A DNA stretch of 64,000 bases from Paenibacillus sp. Soil750 (lineage in GTDB: Bacteria; Bacillota; Bacilli; Paenibacillales; NBRC-103111). The notes under the pieces are model-generated. The model was not told the DNA's origin and searched no databases. It was given only the letters and a program-made list of their open reading frames with translations. Made by a program: the position numbers and the translations under genes. The stretch is taken from positions 62,001-126,000 of the forward strand of contig NZ_LMSD01000003.1 of NCBI RefSeq assembly GCF_001428045.1, given 5' to 3'. This document shows positions 1 to 10,475 of the stretch, one piece after another. Positions within the stretch are counted from its first letter, which is position 1. The number at the start of each line of letters is the position of its first letter.

Positions 1-123
1 CGAACGGGACAGCCGCTTGAAAAGATCGAAAGAGACACCGACCGGGATAACTTTATGAGCGCTGAAGAAGCGAAGGCATACGGGTTAATCGACGAGGTTA
101 TCACTCGAAACGACTTGAAATAA
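1..123 (+). CDS. clpP: ATP-dependent Clp protease proteolytic subunit, C-terminal end (partial)
   Basis: The window opens inside this gene; only the last 40 codons and the TAA are present. The visible tail reads through the pattern [19 protein letters not shown], which is the typical C-terminal helix and strand of ClpP (the 'D-R-D-x-F-M-S-A-x-E-A-x-x-Y-G-L-I-D' signature). ClpP is the serine protease tetradecamer that degrades unfolded substrates fed by ClpX or ClpC. The catalytic Ser and His lie upstream, outside the window. It is followed after 12 bases by clpX, its ATPase partner, so the two are probably co-transcribed. Identification rests on this short tail plus the neighbour. Confidence 0.9.
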   Translation, partial: RTGQPLEKIERDTDRDNFMSAEEAKAYGLIDEVITRNDLK

Positions 124-135
124 AGGAGTGATCCC

Positions 136-1404
136 ATGTTTAAATTTAACGATGAAAAAGGCCAACTCAAATGTTCCTTTTGTGGAAAATCCCAGGACCA
201 AGTTCGTAAACTTGTTGCCGGACCGGGAGTTTACATTTGTGATGAATGTATAGAGCTTTGTACGGAGATTGTGGAAGAAGAATTAGGGCATGAAGAAGAA
301 CTGGATCTGAAAGATGTTCCGAAACCAAAGGAAATTCGTAATATCTTGGATCAATACGTTATTGGTCAAGAACAAGCGAAGAAATCCTTGGCTGTTGCCG
401 TGTATAACCACTACAAACGGATCAACTCGCAGAACAAGCTTGAAGATGTTGAGCTTCAAAAAAGTAATATCGTCCTTCTAGGACCAACAGGTAGTGGTAA
501 AACACTTCTTGCGCAAACACTTGCGAAAATTTTGAATGTGCCATTTGCAATTGCTGATGCAACTTCATTGACAGAAGCTGGTTACGTAGGGGAAGATGTC
601 GAAAACATCTTGCTCAAACTGATCCAAGCAGCTGATTACGATGTTGAAAAAGCAGAGCGCGGCATTATCTATATCGATGAGATTGATAAAGTTGCACGTA
701 AATCCGAGAACCCATCCATTACACGCGATGTTTCCGGTGAAGGTGTACAACAAGCTCTTCTCAAAATTCTTGAAGGCACAGTAGCTTCCGTACCTCCACA
801 AGGTGGGCGTAAGCATCCGCATCAAGAATTCATTCAAATCGACACGACGAATATTCTCTTTATTTGTGGTGGAGCTTTTGATGGTTTAGAGCAAATTATC
901 AAACGCAGAATTGGTAAAAAAGTAATTGGCTTTAGCACGGATGGCATGAAGGTTGATTTGAAACCAGGTGAATACCTATCGATGGTCCTTCCTGAGGATC
1001 TATTGAGATTCGGTTTGATTCCGGAGTTCGTAGGTCGTTTACCGGTTATCTCAACATTAGAGCCGCTTGATGAAGCAGCGCTTGTGCGTATTCTTTCCGA
1101 GCCTAAGAACGCGCTCGTGAAGCAGTACCAGAAGATGCTCGAGATGGATAATGTTTCGCTTGAATTTGATGCAGAAGCACTTGATGCGATTGCCAAAGAA
1201 GCGATTAAACGGAACACCGGTGCTCGTGGTCTAAGGGCTATCATTGAAAGCATTATGCTTGATGTGATGTTCGAAGTTCCTTCAAGAACGGATGTATCTT
1301 CTTGTGTCGTTTCCAAAGAAACAGTTCAAAACAAGATTACGCCTGTTCTGACTACCAAAGAAGGCGCACAGCCATCTGGTAAGAAGAAGGAAGAAAGTGC
1401 TTAA
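136..1404 (+). CDS. clpX: ATP-dependent Clp protease ATP-binding subunit ClpX
   Basis: AAA+ unfoldase that recognises substrates and threads them into ClpP in the cytoplasm. The 422-residue length is normal for the family. The N-terminal zinc-binding domain has Cys13, Cys16, Cys35 and Cys38. Walker A GPTGSGKT is at 116-123, the pore loop GYVGED follows near 153, Walker B with IDEIDK is near 185, and the IGF loop that docks on ClpP is near 270 (VIGFS). The ATG is preceded by AAAGGAGTG. It directly follows clpP. The last 20 residues are charged and variable, as usual. No hairpin terminator is obvious before ispG. Confidence 0.98.
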   Translation: MFKFNDEKGQLKCSFCGKSQDQVRKLVAGPGVYICDECIELCTEIVEEELGHEEELDLKDVPKPKEIRNILDQYVIGQEQAKKSLAVAVYNHYKRINSQNKLEDVELQKSNIVLLGPTGSGKTLLAQTLAKILNVPFAIADATSLTEAGYVGEDVENILLKLIQAADYDVEKAERGIIYIDEIDKVARKSENPSITRDVSGEGVQQALLKILEGTVASVPPQGGRKHPHQEFIQIDTTNILFICGGAFDGLEQIIKRRIGKKVIGFSTDGMKVDLKPGEYLSMVLPEDLLRFGLIPEFVGRLPVISTLEPLDEAALVRILSEPKNALVKQYQKMLEMDNVSLEFDAEALDAIAKEAIKRNTGARGLRAIIESIMLDVMFEVPSRTDVSSCVVSKETVQNKITPVLTTKEGAQPSGKKKEESA

Positions 1405-1501
1405 CCTATAATTTTATAAATGAACACACAGCCTCCAATCCGATTTCCATTTCTGGGAATTGGAGCGGAGGATGTTTGGTGTCATGGGGAGAGAAACCAA
1501 A

Positions 1502-2602
1502 ATGTTCCATAGACGAGATACCAGAGCCGTTCGGGTAGGTGATTTAACGATCGGTGGCAGTAACGAAGTAATCATGCAAAGCATGTGCACAACCAAAACC
1601 GCTGATGTCAAAGCGACAGTTGCAGAGATTCTTCGCTTAGAAGAAGCAGGTTGTCAGCTTGTGCGTGTGACGGTCAACAATAAGGAAGCCGCAGAAGCTA
1701 TCAAGGAAATTAAGAAACAAATTCATATTCCGTTGGTCTCTGATATTCACTTCGATCATCGTTTGGCTCTTGCAGCGATTGAGAACGGCATTGATAAAGT
1801 CCGCATTAATCCAGGTAATATCGGTCGCCGTGAGAAGGTTGAGGCGGTTGTGAAGGCATGTAAAGAGCGTGGCATCCCGATTCGTATCGGCGTTAATGCG
1901 GGCTCCCTTGAGAATCATCTTCTTGAAAAGTACGGCTATCCAACGCCTGAAGCGATGGTAGAAAGCGCTCTGTTCCATATCAACATTTTGGAAGAACTTG
2001 ATTTCCATGATATCATCGTATCCTTGAAGGCTTCTGATGTCCCTATGGCCATTGCGGCGTATTCGCAAGCTGCGAAGGCGTTTAATTATCCGCTTCATCT
2101 TGGTATTACAGAGGCAGGGACTCTCTTTACTGGTGCTGTAAAAAGCGCCGCGGGGATTGGAACTTTGCTTAATATGGGTATCGGTAACACGCTTCGTATT
2201 TCTCTGAGTGCTGACCCTGTTGAAGAAATTAAAGTTGCAAGAGAACTTCTCAAAACATTCGGTTTAATTACGAACGCCGCTACATTAGTTTCTTGTCCGA
2301 CATGTGGTCGTCTGGATATTGACTTATTCTCGATCGCTAATGAAGTGGAAGATTATATTGCCAAAATCAAAGTGCCGATTAAGGTTTCTGTACTGGGTTG
2401 TGCCGTGAACGGGCCTGGTGAAGCGAGAGAAGCGGATATTGGCATCGCAGGGGCTCGTGGAGAAGGTATGTTGTTCCGTTACGGAGAAATGATTCGTAAA
2501 GTGCCTGAGGCTGAACTGCTTGCTGAATTGAAAAAAGAAATTGATATTATTGTGGCTTCCTACGAACAGACTGGGGTCATCCCTGGGCGCAAGCAGCACT
2601 AA
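1502..2602 (+). CDS. ispG: 4-hydroxy-3-methylbut-2-enyl diphosphate synthase (flavodoxin), IspG/GcpE
   Basis: Iron-sulfur enzyme of the MEP isoprenoid pathway that converts methylerythritol cyclodiphosphate to HMBPP. The family's [4Fe-4S] ligands are visible: Cys265 and Cys268 in CPTCGR, Cys300 in [10 protein letters not shown], and Glu307. The ATG at 1502 gives an N-terminus [19 protein letters not shown] that matches the usual family start. The frame is open upstream, and ATG codons at 1472 and 1484 are alternatives with poorer spacing to a ribosome binding site. A strong terminator follows, so the gene seems to end its transcription unit. Confidence 0.95.
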   Translation: MFHRRDTRAVRVGDLTIGGSNEVIMQSMCTTKTADVKATVAEILRLEEAGCQLVRVTVNNKEAAEAIKEIKKQIHIPLVSDIHFDHRLALAAIENGIDKVRINPGNIGRREKVEAVVKACKERGIPIRIGVNAGSLENHLLEKYGYPTPEAMVESALFHINILEELDFHDIIVSLKASDVPMAIAAYSQAAKAFNYPLHLGITEAGTLFTGAVKSAAGIGTLLNMGIGNTLRISLSADPVEEIKVARELLKTFGLITNAATLVSCPTCGRLDIDLFSIANEVEDYIAKIKVPIKVSVLGCAVNGPGEAREADIGIAGARGEGMLFRYGEMIRKVPEAELLAELKKEIDIIVASYEQTGVIPGRKQH

Positions 2603-2624
2603 GTAAATAGTAGAACAAAATAAC

Positions 2625-2667
2625 AAACCGTTAATGAACTCAACGATGAGTCTTTAACGGTTTTTTT
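2625..2667 (+). terminator. Rho-independent terminator after ispG
   Basis: An AAACCGTTAA arm pairs with TTAACGGTTT, extended inward by ACTCA/TGAGT, and is followed by a run of seven T. It lies 22 bases past the ispG stop. Confidence 0.9.
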
Positions 2668-2712
2668 GCATGCCTATGTCCAAGCGCATATTTGAATAGG
2701 AAGTGAAGCATA

Positions 2713-2787
2713 ATGAGTAAAACTGGAAAGCATGCTCAATTGGTAGTAAGACTTTCTGAGGAAACTTTAAGGAGGAGAAGAGGATGA
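2713..2787 (+). CDS. Possible 24-residue leader ORF overlapping the deacetylase start
   Basis: An ATG at 2713 opens a 24-codon frame, basic at its end (LRRRRG), whose TGA at 2785 overlaps the ATG of the next gene in an ATGA arrangement. A GGAAGTG sequence sits at a plausible distance upstream. The AAGGAGGAGAAGAGG ribosome binding site of the deacetylase lies inside its last codons, so its Arg-rich end may simply be a reading of that site. I know no family for it. Translational coupling is possible but unproven, and chance is a serious alternative. Confidence 0.2.
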   Translation: MSKTGKHAQLVVRLSEETLRRRRG

Positions 2788-3587
2788 AGTTATTTCCAAC
2801 GTTTGCGTCATATCGACAGGTAGCGCTTACCCTAATCATGGGGACTGTCTTGATCGCGAATCCAAGTTTTACACATGCCGAACCTGATGTAATCCCGCAA
2901 CAGCCGACGGGAGCGATTACGAAGAAAGTAGCCATCGTCATTGACGATTTTGGCAATAACATGGAGGGGACAGCGGAAATGCTGAAGCTGCCTATTCCAT
3001 TTACAGTGGCTGTTATGCCTTTCTTGCCCTCAACGAAGCAGGATGCACAGTTAGCTCATGACAGAGGACTCGAGGTCATACTGCACCTTCCAATGGAGCC
3101 TGTAAGAGGGAAGAAGAGTTGGTTGGGTCCAGGCGCAATCACCACAGACTTGTCCAGCGAAGAAATACATAAACGGATCGTTGCGGCAATCGACGATGTT
3201 CCTTATGCCATAGGAATTAATAACCATATGGGTTCCAAAGCGACCGCGGACGAAAGAGTCATGAAGATCCTTATCGAGATTTGCAAAGAACGAAATCTAA
3301 TCTTACTGGACAGCCGGACCACACCAAAGAGCTTAATTGGCAAGATTGCAGATTCACGTGGCGTACCGCATGCGGACAATCAACTTTTCTTCGACGATTT
3401 GTATACGTATAGTCATATTAATAAGCAAATGGTCAGACTGAAGAAACTCATCCATGAAAAAGATGAAGTTATTGCTATTGGTCATGTTGGGCCTCCTGGG
3501 AAGAAAACAGCTCATGTCATCCATGAAGCTATTCCAAGTATTCAGAAGGAAGCAACCTTTGTTCCTATTTCACAAATGGTCAAATAA
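2784..3587 (+). CDS. Divergent polysaccharide deacetylase family protein (secreted)
   Basis: A protein of 267 residues with an N-terminal hydrophobic segment ending near THAEP (about residue 33), which looks like a signal peptide. The mature part starts with KKVAIVIDDFGNN and contains LHLPMEP, GINNHMGS and FDDLYTYSHI, the layout of the divergent polysaccharide deacetylase (YibQ-like) family, which has the NodB-like fold. It probably acts on cell-envelope carbohydrate, but the substrate is unknown. The start is decided by a strong AAGGAGG-type site. It is convergent with the cwlD-like gene, with only nine bases between them and no visible terminator. Confidence 0.85.
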   Translation: MKLFPTFASYRQVALTLIMGTVLIANPSFTHAEPDVIPQQPTGAITKKVAIVIDDFGNNMEGTAEMLKLPIPFTVAVMPFLPSTKQDAQLAHDRGLEVILHLPMEPVRGKKSWLGPGAITTDLSSEEIHKRIVAAIDDVPYAIGINNHMGSKATADERVMKILIEICKERNLILLDSRTTPKSLIGKIADSRGVPHADNQLFFDDLYTYSHINKQMVRLKKLIHEKDEVIAIGHVGPPGKKTAHVIHEAIPSIQKEATFVPISQMVK

Positions 3588-3596
3588 TGGTTAGAT

Positions 3597-4292
3597 TTAC
3601 GATTTCGGTTGCGTCATAGAGAAATATTGATCGACAGCATGTGTAATCGCTTTGGCAAGCTTTGCTTGATGATGACTATCATTTAACAGCTTGCGATCCG
3701 TTTTATTGGATAAAAACCCAAGTTCAACAATGACGGAAGGGCATTTTGTAAACCGGAGTACAAAATATTTTTTGCCGAGCACAGGGAGCTCTTCCATCCC
3801 ATAAACGTTATTTAATGTGTCTTGCAGCAAGTTTGCCAATAAAATACTGTCAGATTGATTTTGATAAATGACAAGGGGACCGCGTGTGTTTGATTTTTTG
3901 GACCAATTGATATGCAAGCTGAGCATGATTTTCGGTTTAATGGTATTGGCTAGACCAGAGCGTTGTGCGAGATCTTTTCTGTGTCTGCCTCCAAATGACC
4001 ATCTATTATCATCACTCAATGCGTAATCTTCGGTGCGATTTATGATAACACGATAACCTCTTTTAACTAGTGCTTTATACGTCTTTTTAGCGATAGCTAG
4101 ATTCATATCTTTTTCTTCATATTTGCCCACCATGGTTCCGCTATCGATTCCGCCATGTCCTACGTCGAGAATAATGTCCGCGGATGGAAGAAGGGGATCA
4201 TTACGAGCAGCTGAAACTAACTGCCAATTAGGCACGCAAAGAAATAGCGTAAGTAGGATAATCAACAAGTATTTCTTCAAATCCCGCCACAT
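3597..4292 (-). CDS. cwlD: N-acetylmuramoyl-L-alanine amidase, CwlD-like
   Basis: Zinc amidase (Amidase_3) of 231 residues with an N-terminal membrane or signal segment at about 8-28. Zinc and catalytic motifs appear in order: DVGHGGIDSG with His46, YEEKDMNL, SLHINWSK, and VELGFLSN with the catalytic Glu. Size and single-domain layout match CwlD, which removes the stem peptide from muramic acid so that muramic-delta-lactam can form in the spore cortex. The deacetylase partner PdaA is not in view; the adjacent polysaccharide deacetylase belongs to a different family. The assignment as CwlD rather than another short amidase comes from size and from lonB lying divergently next door. Confidence 0.8.
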   Translation of the reverse strand: MWRDLKKYLLIILLTLFLCVPNWQLVSAARNDPLLPSADIILDVGHGGIDSGTMVGKYEEKDMNLAIAKKTYKALVKRGYRVIINRTEDYALSDDNRWSFGGRHRKDLAQRSGLANTIKPKIMLSLHINWSKKSNTRGPLVIYQNQSDSILLANLLQDTLNNVYGMEELPVLGKKYFVLRFTKCPSVIVELGFLSNKTDRKLLNDSHHQAKLAKAITHAVDQYFSMTQPKS

Positions 4293-4475
4293 CCTTTTGC
4301 AAGAATAACTACCCTTATCCTTCTACAGCAAGGGGGCTATCATACGTGATGCAAAAGTTTGCTTGAATTGGATTAACCTTCTTTTACACGGGAATAATGG
4401 AAATTAACAAAGGCAGATAGGCAACACATTTAAACGTACCTAATCGAAGATGACGTGTTTAAGGAGGTTCAACAC

Positions 4476-6194
4476 ATGAGTTTAAGTATCATTCTAATGG
4501 TCATTCAAGTGTTTTTTGCAGTTGTAATCGGGTTGTATTTCTGGAATTTACTGCGAAATCAACAGACGAACAAGTCTGCAGTGGATAGAGAGTCTAGGAA
4601 AGAACTGGAGAAATTGCGCAAGTTGCGATCCATTTCACTTACCAAGCCTCTGTCTGAGAAAACGAGACCTTCTTCTGTGCAGGATATCGTTGGCCAAATC
4701 GAAGGATTGAAGGCTCTGAAAGCGGCACTATGCGGTCCGAATCCTCAACATGTGCTTATTTACGGCCCTCCCGGCGTTGGAAAAACTGCAGCAGCCCGCG
4801 TCATATTAGAAGAAGCGAAGAAAAATCAAGAATCTCCTTTTCGACCTGACTCTAAGTTTACAGAGATAGATGCTACGACTGCTCGTTTTGACGAGCGTGG
4901 TATTGCTGATCCGCTGATTGGATCCGTACATGATCCTATTTATCAAGGAGCAGGCGCGATGGGAGTTGCTGGAATACCGCAACCGAAACCAGGTGCTGTA
5001 ACAAAGGCGCATGGGGGAATTTTGTTCATTGACGAAATTGGTGAATTACACGCGACGCAAATGAACAAATTATTAAAGGTGCTTGAAGATCGTAAAGTGT
5101 TCTTAGAGAGTGCTTATTACAGCTCTGAGGATGCGAATATTCCTGGCTATATTCATGATATATTTCAAAATGGGCTACCGGCAGATTTTCGTTTGGTTGG
5201 TGCGACGACCCGCACACCGAGTGAAATTCCTCCTGCCATCCGTTCACGTTGTTTGGAAATTTTCTTCCGACCACTTTTGCCTGGTGAAGTAGGAGAAATT
5301 GCAAGAAAAGCGCTTGATAAAATTGGTTTCAAGAAATGTGAAGATGCCATTGAAGTTGTAACGAAATATGCAACAAATGGCCGCGAGGCAGTCAATGTGA
5401 TTCAATTAGCCGCGGGGATTGCTCTAACCGATAAGCGGGATTCGATCACAGCAGCTGACATTGAATGGGTCGTGAATTCTTCCCAAATACCACCTAGACC
5501 AGAGCGGAAGGTGCCTGCACAGCCTCAAATAGGGTTTGTTAATGGCTTAGCTGTTTATGGACCCAATTTGGGCACTCTACTGGAGATTGAAGTTACTGCG
5601 ATCCCAATTGCTGTTGCAGGTACAGGGAAATTCAATATTACAGGTGTTGTAGATGAAGAAGAAATGGGCGGGGGTTCCCGAACCATTCGTCGTAAAAGCA
5701 TGGCCAGAGGTTCTGTGGAAAATGTGTTAACTGTTCTTCGTAAACTAGGTTTTAATACGTCGGATTATGATCTGCATATTAATTTCCCTGGCGGGGTGCC
5801 GATTGATGGACCATCCGCAGGTATTTCGATGGCTACAGCGATCGCCTCAGCCATACATAAAATACCTGTAGATAACAAATTAGCCATGACGGGAGAAATG
5901 AGCATTCATGGGAAAGTGAAGCCTGTTGGAGGTGTAGTAGCCAAAGTAGAGGCGGCATTCCAAGCAGGAGCTACCCGTGTTATTATTCCAAAGGAAAATT
6001 GGCAAGCTTTGTTTGCTGATTTACCTGGTGTTGAAGTTGTCGCAGCAGAAACAATTGAAGAAGTACTTGCAGCTGCACTCGGCATTGAGCTTCATGATAA
6101 TGTGATTCCATTACCTTTCTCTATGGAAAGAACGATTCCAGCTACAACTTTACCCATTCTACATGCCAATTCACAGCATACAATTGACTCTTAA
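4476..6194 (+). CDS. lonB: ATP-dependent protease LonB
   Basis: Membrane-anchored Lon-type protease of Bacillales, known in B. subtilis to be forespore-expressed. Residues 1-24 form a hydrophobic N-terminal segment ([18 protein letters not shown]). The AAA+ domain has Walker A GPPGVGKT at 97-104 and LFIDEIGEL near 190. The Lon protease domain has catalytic Ser447 (DGPSAGIS) and Lys490, 43 residues apart as expected. The ATG at 4476 is chosen because AAGGAGG precedes it and it matches the B. subtilis start; an in-frame ATG at 4455 has no such site. The last ~25 residues are unconserved. Expression in the forespore is inferred from the homologue; I could not identify a sporulation promoter. Confidence 0.95.
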   Translation: MSLSIILMVIQVFFAVVIGLYFWNLLRNQQTNKSAVDRESRKELEKLRKLRSISLTKPLSEKTRPSSVQDIVGQIEGLKALKAALCGPNPQHVLIYGPPGVGKTAAARVILEEAKKNQESPFRPDSKFTEIDATTARFDERGIADPLIGSVHDPIYQGAGAMGVAGIPQPKPGAVTKAHGGILFIDEIGELHATQMNKLLKVLEDRKVFLESAYYSSEDANIPGYIHDIFQNGLPADFRLVGATTRTPSEIPPAIRSRCLEIFFRPLLPGEVGEIARKALDKIGFKKCEDAIEVVTKYATNGREAVNVIQLAAGIALTDKRDSITAADIEWVVNSSQIPPRPERKVPAQPQIGFVNGLAVYGPNLGTLLEIEVTAIPIAVAGTGKFNITGVVDEEEMGGGSRTIRRKSMARGSVENVLTVLRKLGFNTSDYDLHINFPGGVPIDGPSAGISMATAIASAIHKIPVDNKLAMTGEMSIHGKVKPVGGVVAKVEAAFQAGATRVIIPKENWQALFADLPGVEVVAAETIEEVLAAALGIELHDNVIPLPFSMERTIPATTLPILHANSQHTIDS

Positions 6195-6301
6195 AGAGAG
6201 GTTTTCGAGACCTTACATGGCGCGTCAGCCCTCAATTGGTGTTTTGTTTAGAGTTTTGTTAAAATGTAAAGGGCAACGTAGGGAGATAATCCCACATAGA
6301 T

Positions 6302-6390
6302 AAAATAAACGGCTACACCGTCCTCTGGACGAGTGTGTTTAACTAAAAATAAAGCCGATTTATTATGTGATACCTATTATTACTTTATTT
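6302..6390 (-). repeat. Interspersed two-hairpin element, copy 1
   Basis: On the minus strand this is the first of three related ~90-base elements. Stem 1 pairs AAATAAAG with CTTTATTT (plus-strand arms 6383-6390 and 6347-6354). Stem 2 has an outer TAAAC/GTTTA and an inner CGTCC/GGACG pair. Its end reads GGACGG, one variable base, then GTAGCCGTTTATTTT. It lies between lonB and lon and points backwards relative to both genes, so it is not a leader of lon in this orientation. Copies 2 and 3 are at 52604 and 56378. Confidence 0.8.
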
Positions 6391-6445
6391 CAAGGTGAGA
6401 CTTTGAACGAAGGTTCAAGGATCCCTATTATTGGAGGTGCAGAGG

Positions 6446-8797
6446 ATGGGGCCTGGAAAAATGAAGGTGCGCAGATTGCCGTTATTGCCACTTAGGGGAC
6501 TGCTGGTCTATCCGAGCATGGTTCTACACCTGGATGTAGGGCGAGAAAAATCGGTGAAAGCACTCGAGCGGGCGATGGTGGATGACAGCATGATTCTCCT
6601 CTGCTCTCAATCAGAGATCAACATAGAAGAACCAACCAAAGAGGATATTTATCGCATCGGAACCATCGCAAAAGTGCGGCAAATGCTCAAATTACCGAAT
6701 GGTACGATTCGCGTTTTAGTAGAGGGTGTTTTACGTGCTGAAATCGTAGAGTACTTGACGAATGACGAGTATTACGAAGTAACCGTGAAAGAATTGCCAG
6801 AGCAAGAAATTTCAGATCCTGAGATTGATGCTTTGATGAGAAGTGTGCTAAGTCAATTCGAGCATTATATCAATCTTTCCAAGAAAGTCACGCCTGAAAC
6901 GCTTGCCGCGGTATCTGATATTGATGAGCCAGGCCGTTTAGCAGATGTGATTTGTAGTCATTTATCGCTTAAAATTAAAGATAAACAAGATATTCTCGAG
7001 ACCGTTGACGTACGTGAACGGCTCGAGAAAATGCTTAATATTTTGAATAATGAGCGGGAAGTGCTTGAACTCGAACGCAAAATCAGTCAGCGTGTCAAGA
7101 AGCAAATGGAGAAAACACAGAAGGAATACTACCTCCGTGAGCAGATGAAGGCGATTCAGAAAGAGCTTGGGGATAAAGAAGGTCGTGCTGGTGAAGTTGA
7201 TGAGTTACGTAACCAGCTAGCTGAAGCCGAGCTTCCTGATAAGGTTCGTGAGAAGGTTGAGAAAGAGATTGATCGATTGGAGAAAATGCCTGCTACTTCA
7301 GCAGAAGGCGGCATCATTCGCAATTATATTGATTGGTTGCTAGGCCTTCCTTGGCACAAATCGACCGATGACGATTTGGACCTAGATAAAGCAGAAGAGA
7401 TATTGAATGAGGATCATTTTGGTCTCGAGAAGCCAAAAGAGCGAGTGCTGGAGTACTTAGCCGTACAGAAGCTAGTCAAGAAGCTCAAAGGTCCGATTCT
7501 TTGTTTAGTTGGCCCTCCTGGGGTTGGTAAAACGTCGATTGCTCGTTCAATTGCTAGATCCATGGGAAGACAGTTCATCCGTATTTCGCTAGGCGGCGTG
7601 AGGGATGAAGCTGAAATTCGCGGTCATCGTCGTACGTACGTTGGCGCTATGCCTGGACGAATCATTCAAGGCATGAAGAATGCAGGCGCGAATAATCCCG
7701 TTTTCTTATTAGATGAAATTGACAAGATGGCGATGGATTTCCGTGGAGATCCTGCCTCAGCCTTGCTTGAAGTATTGGATCCTGAACAAAACAGCACTTT
7801 TAGTGATCATTTCATTGAAGTTCCTTTTGATTTATCCAACGTGATGTTTGTGACTACGGCGAATGCTGTGCATAATATTCCTCGTCCTCTGCTAGATCGG
7901 ATGGAGGTTCTATATATTCCAGGTTATACGGAGATCGAGAAGCTCCAAATTGCCAAGAAATATTTACTTCCTAAGCAGAAACGTGATCACGGTCTTGAAG
8001 AAGAGCAACTAGTCGTTGATGAGGCTGCTTTGATGAAGATTGTGCGCGAATATACGCGAGAAGCTGGCGTACGTAATCTAGAGCAGCAGGTTGCAGGTAT
8101 GAATCGCAAAGCAGCTAAGAAGATCGTTTCAGACCCGGAGACACCTGTTCATGTAACTGTAGATAACTTAAGTGACTATTTAGGTCCTGTTAAGTTCAAA
8201 TATAATGTTGCAGAAGAGAAGGATCAGATCGGTGCTGTTACAGGTCTAGCATGGACGGAAGTTGGGGGAGATACACTCGTCATTGAGGTATCTGTACTGC
8301 CTGGTACTGGCAAGTTAACTTTGACGGGTAAACTAGGTGATGTCATGAAGGAATCTGCACAAGCAGCTTTCAGTTACACACGTTCGCGAGCAGATGTCCT
8401 GGGCATTGCCCCAGATTTCCATGAGAAGAATGATGTACACATTCATATTCCTGAAGGTGCTATTCCGAAGGATGGTCCATCAGCGGGGATTACAATGGCT
8501 ACCGCATTAATCTCTGCATTGACGAACATTCCCGTTTCACGCTTAGTGGCGATGACTGGAGAGGTCACGCTTCGCGGTCGGGTACTTCCAATCGGGGGCT
8601 TGAAGGAAAAGGCACTAGCGGCACATCGTGCGGGGATACGTACAATTCTTTTACCGCAAGACAACGAGAAAGACATTATCGAAATTCCAGAAAGTGTCCG
8701 CACAGAGATGACGTTCATCCCTGTCAGCCACATGGATCAAGTGCTGGAACACGCGCTTATCAAAAATAAGCCGACGGCAAACGTCGGATCGACTTAG
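6446..8797 (+). CDS. lon: ATP-dependent protease La (LonA)
   Basis: Cytoplasmic AAA+ serine protease for misfolded and regulatory proteins. The 783-residue protein has the LON substrate-binding domain (about 10-205), a coiled-coil region (about 220-270), Walker A GPPGVGKT at 356-363, FLLDEIDKM downstream, and a protease domain with Ser679 in DGPSAGIT and a Lys43 residues later. The ATG at 6446 has GGAGGTG at a spacing of six; an in-frame TTG at 6431 overlaps that site and is unlikely. Just upstream is an inverted repeat TTGAAC/GTTCAA (6403-6418) that might be a protein site. engB follows at once, as in many Bacillales. Confidence 0.97.
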   Translation: MGPGKMKVRRLPLLPLRGLLVYPSMVLHLDVGREKSVKALERAMVDDSMILLCSQSEINIEEPTKEDIYRIGTIAKVRQMLKLPNGTIRVLVEGVLRAEIVEYLTNDEYYEVTVKELPEQEISDPEIDALMRSVLSQFEHYINLSKKVTPETLAAVSDIDEPGRLADVICSHLSLKIKDKQDILETVDVRERLEKMLNILNNEREVLELERKISQRVKKQMEKTQKEYYLREQMKAIQKELGDKEGRAGEVDELRNQLAEAELPDKVREKVEKEIDRLEKMPATSAEGGIIRNYIDWLLGLPWHKSTDDDLDLDKAEEILNEDHFGLEKPKERVLEYLAVQKLVKKLKGPILCLVGPPGVGKTSIARSIARSMGRQFIRISLGGVRDEAEIRGHRRTYVGAMPGRIIQGMKNAGANNPVFLLDEIDKMAMDFRGDPASALLEVLDPEQNSTFSDHFIEVPFDLSNVMFVTTANAVHNIPRPLLDRMEVLYIPGYTEIEKLQIAKKYLLPKQKRDHGLEEEQLVVDEAALMKIVREYTREAGVRNLEQQVAGMNRKAAKKIVSDPETPVHVTVDNLSDYLGPVKFKYNVAEEKDQIGAVTGLAWTEVGGDTLVIEVSVLPGTGKLTLTGKLGDVMKESAQAAFSYTRSRADVLGIAPDFHEKNDVHIHIPEGAIPKDGPSAGITMATALISALTNIPVSRLVAMTGEVTLRGRVLPIGGLKEKALAAHRAGIRTILLPQDNEKDIIEIPESVRTEMTFIPVSHMDQVLEHALIKNKPTANVGST

Positions 8798-8814
8798 AAA
8801 GTAGTTGAATATTC

Positions 8815-9465
8815 ATGAAAGTCAATCAAGCTGAATTTATTATCAGCGCGGTTGGACCTAGCCAATATCCAGAGGATGCCTTGCCAGAGATAGCGCTGGC
8901 AGGGCGTTCTAATGTTGGGAAATCGTCACTCATTAACTGTTTGATTTCTCGTAAAAACTTAGCTAGAACCAGTTCACAACCGGGCAAGACGCAGACTCTT
9001 AACTATTATAAAATTAATCAGGACTTATATTTCGTTGATCTCCCCGGCTATGGCTACGCAAAGGTATCCAAAACCAAGCGCGAGCAATGGGGCAAATTCA
9101 TTGAAAGCTATTTATTGAATCGTGAGCCTTTGCGCCTTGTGATGCAGTTAGTTGACCTGAGACATCCGCCTTCCAAAGATGATCAGGCGATGTACGAATG
9201 GCTTCGCCACATGGACGTGCCTGTTCTTGTTGTTGCGACCAAAGCGGACAAGATTCCTAAGAGCAGATGGGCTAAACATTTGAAGATTGTACGTGAAACA
9301 TTAGGGATGGATAAAGGGGTTCAACCGCTGATGTTCTCTTCTGAGCTTGGGCTTGGCAAAGACGAACTGTGGGGAATTCTAGAGCAAGCGATTGCTTATG
9401 GCGAACCGGAGCCTCAAACCGAAGAAGTACTAACTAGCGCCGTAAACGATCCGCAACCGTCCTAA
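8815..9465 (+). CDS. engB: Ribosome biogenesis GTP-binding protein EngB (YsxC)
   Basis: TrmE-Era-EngA-EngB-Septin-like GTPase needed for 50S ribosomal subunit assembly. G1 is GRSNVGKS at 30-37, G2 lies around [10 protein letters not shown]3 is DLPGYGYAK near 78-86, and G4 is TKAD near 143-146. At 216 residues it is slightly long because of an acidic, unconserved tail. The ribosome binding site is weak, so translation may depend on readthrough coupling from lon, 17 bases upstream. A terminator stem starts within its last codons. Confidence 0.95.
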   Translation: MKVNQAEFIISAVGPSQYPEDALPEIALAGRSNVGKSSLINCLISRKNLARTSSQPGKTQTLNYYKINQDLYFVDLPGYGYAKVSKTKREQWGKFIESYLLNREPLRLVMQLVDLRHPPSKDDQAMYEWLRHMDVPVLVVATKADKIPKSRWAKHLKIVRETLGMDKGVQPLMFSSELGLGKDELWGILEQAIAYGEPEPQTEEVLTSAVNDPQPS

Positions 9466-9482
9466 TCGCAGGGCGGTTTTTT
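9456..9482 (+). terminator. Terminator overlapping the engB stop
   Basis: CCGTCC pairs with GGGCGG (one G-T pair) around a loop that contains the TAA, followed by six T. It ends the lon-engB unit. Confidence 0.85.
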
Positions 9483-9708
9483 GCGTATTGTAAAGGATAA
9501 CGATCAAAGATAGAGGAAATCAAAAAGAAGCATACGGGAAAGCGAGGTAATCTGGGGGAAATTTGATGGCATTCCAGTTTATCAAGCATTTTTCAGAATA
9601 TTTGGCTGATTATCATGATTTGCCGGCAGGAATATTCGTGTCTCTTGTAGTATAATAATAAGCAAGGTAATAGTTAATGGCTTGAAAACAAAGAATCGAG
9701 GGATTTTT

Positions 9709-10296
9709 ATGGCACAAAGGTTAGCGACTGAATATGTCAAAACCTGCCTCCAGTTAACAGAAGCCGATATGTTGAAGTTTTTTCAAATGTTTGTGGACCA
9801 TCAAGTGACACTGCAAGTCAAAGTTTTGGAAAACGGGAATCAAGAAGTTGTTTTTCAAGATGGCGAAGGTCAAGAAATCGTCCTCTCATTTGAAAAGAAA
9901 TCGGGCCTATATGAATGCACAGGATCCTGCAGATTAAGTAATACCTTATTAGCAAATTTAATGCGTAAAGCAGTATCGGAATTCAAAGGCAGCGCTAAAG
10001 TGAATCGGATTTACCCAAGCTACACGATGGTTTATTATTATGAACGCGGAACCGTTGTGAAGATCGAGGAAATCAAAGGTCAACTGTTAACAATTGTCTA
10101 TGAGCACAAAGATACCATTGGCCTCATGCAGATGATGTTCCAGAAAAGAGAAGTTGAGCAAGAAATTGAAATGATCTACGATCAAATCAATCACCTTCTT
10201 GATATGCGTAACATGCTGCAGGCTAGGGATGAACACCAACAGATCGACATTCGCCTCAATGAGCTTACACATCGTTTGTTCGTTTTGGAGGCATAA
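9709..10296 (+). CDS. Conserved protein of unknown function
   Basis: A soluble protein of 195 residues starting MAQRLATEYVKT, with GAGGG six bases before the ATG. No signal peptide or membrane segment is seen. The first 140 residues look like a mixed alpha/beta domain. The last ~55 are helical and charged (QKREVEQEIEMIYDQINHLLDMR), probably a coiled coil. I recall the label 'non-ribosomal peptide synthetase module' being used for such Paenibacillus proteins, but nothing here resembles an NRPS domain. A TATAAT at 9651 is the only promoter-like signal upstream; the rest of the 243-base gap shows nothing clear. It is followed by a terminator and so appears monocistronic. Confidence 0.75.
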   Translation: MAQRLATEYVKTCLQLTEADMLKFFQMFVDHQVTLQVKVLENGNQEVVFQDGEGQEIVLSFEKKSGLYECTGSCRLSNTLLANLMRKAVSEFKGSAKVNRIYPSYTMVYYYERGTVVKIEEIKGQLLTIVYEHKDTIGLMQMMFQKREVEQEIEMIYDQINHLLDMRNMLQARDEHQQIDIRLNELTHRLFVLEA

Positions 10297-10319
10297 TCAC
10301 CCATACATGCTATATTTAT

Positions 10320-10347
10320 TGAGACCCATTTTTGGGTCTCTCTTTGT
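10320..10347 (+). terminator. Terminator after the 9709 gene
   Basis: GAGACCCA pairs perfectly with TGGGTCTC around a short T loop, followed by TCTTTGTTTT. Confidence 0.85.
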
Positions 10348-10427
10348 TTTCAGGCACATACAAAGGCATTACGACATAATTTAGATATGGCGCCGATGTG
10401 ACAGTTAGCCTTTAACAAAAAAAACTA

Positions 10428-10456
10428 TTGCATTTATCGTCGATAGATGTTATTTT
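10428..10456 (+). promoter_or_regulatory. Candidate sigma-A promoter for speD
   Basis: TTGCAT and TATTTT are separated by 17 bases. The match is moderate. Transcription from here would include the structured leader at 10476-10588. Confidence 0.4.
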
Positions 10457-10475
10457 TATTCTCGTTGAAACAATA

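Noticed and set aside
834..1316. 160-codon minus-strand frame inside clpX
   Set aside because: Fully inside a well-conserved gene, with Ser/Arg-rich composition typical of antisense readings.
1637..2098. 153-codon minus-strand frame inside ispG
   Set aside because: Antisense shadow of a conserved enzyme gene without its own ribosome binding site.
4293..4475. Forespore sigma-F or sigma-G promoter for lonB
   Set aside because: CATAC-like sequences occur in the gap, but none is paired with a matching -35 at the right spacing.
9709..10296. Label as a nonribosomal peptide synthetase module
   Set aside because: No adenylation, condensation or carrier motif is present in this 195-residue protein.
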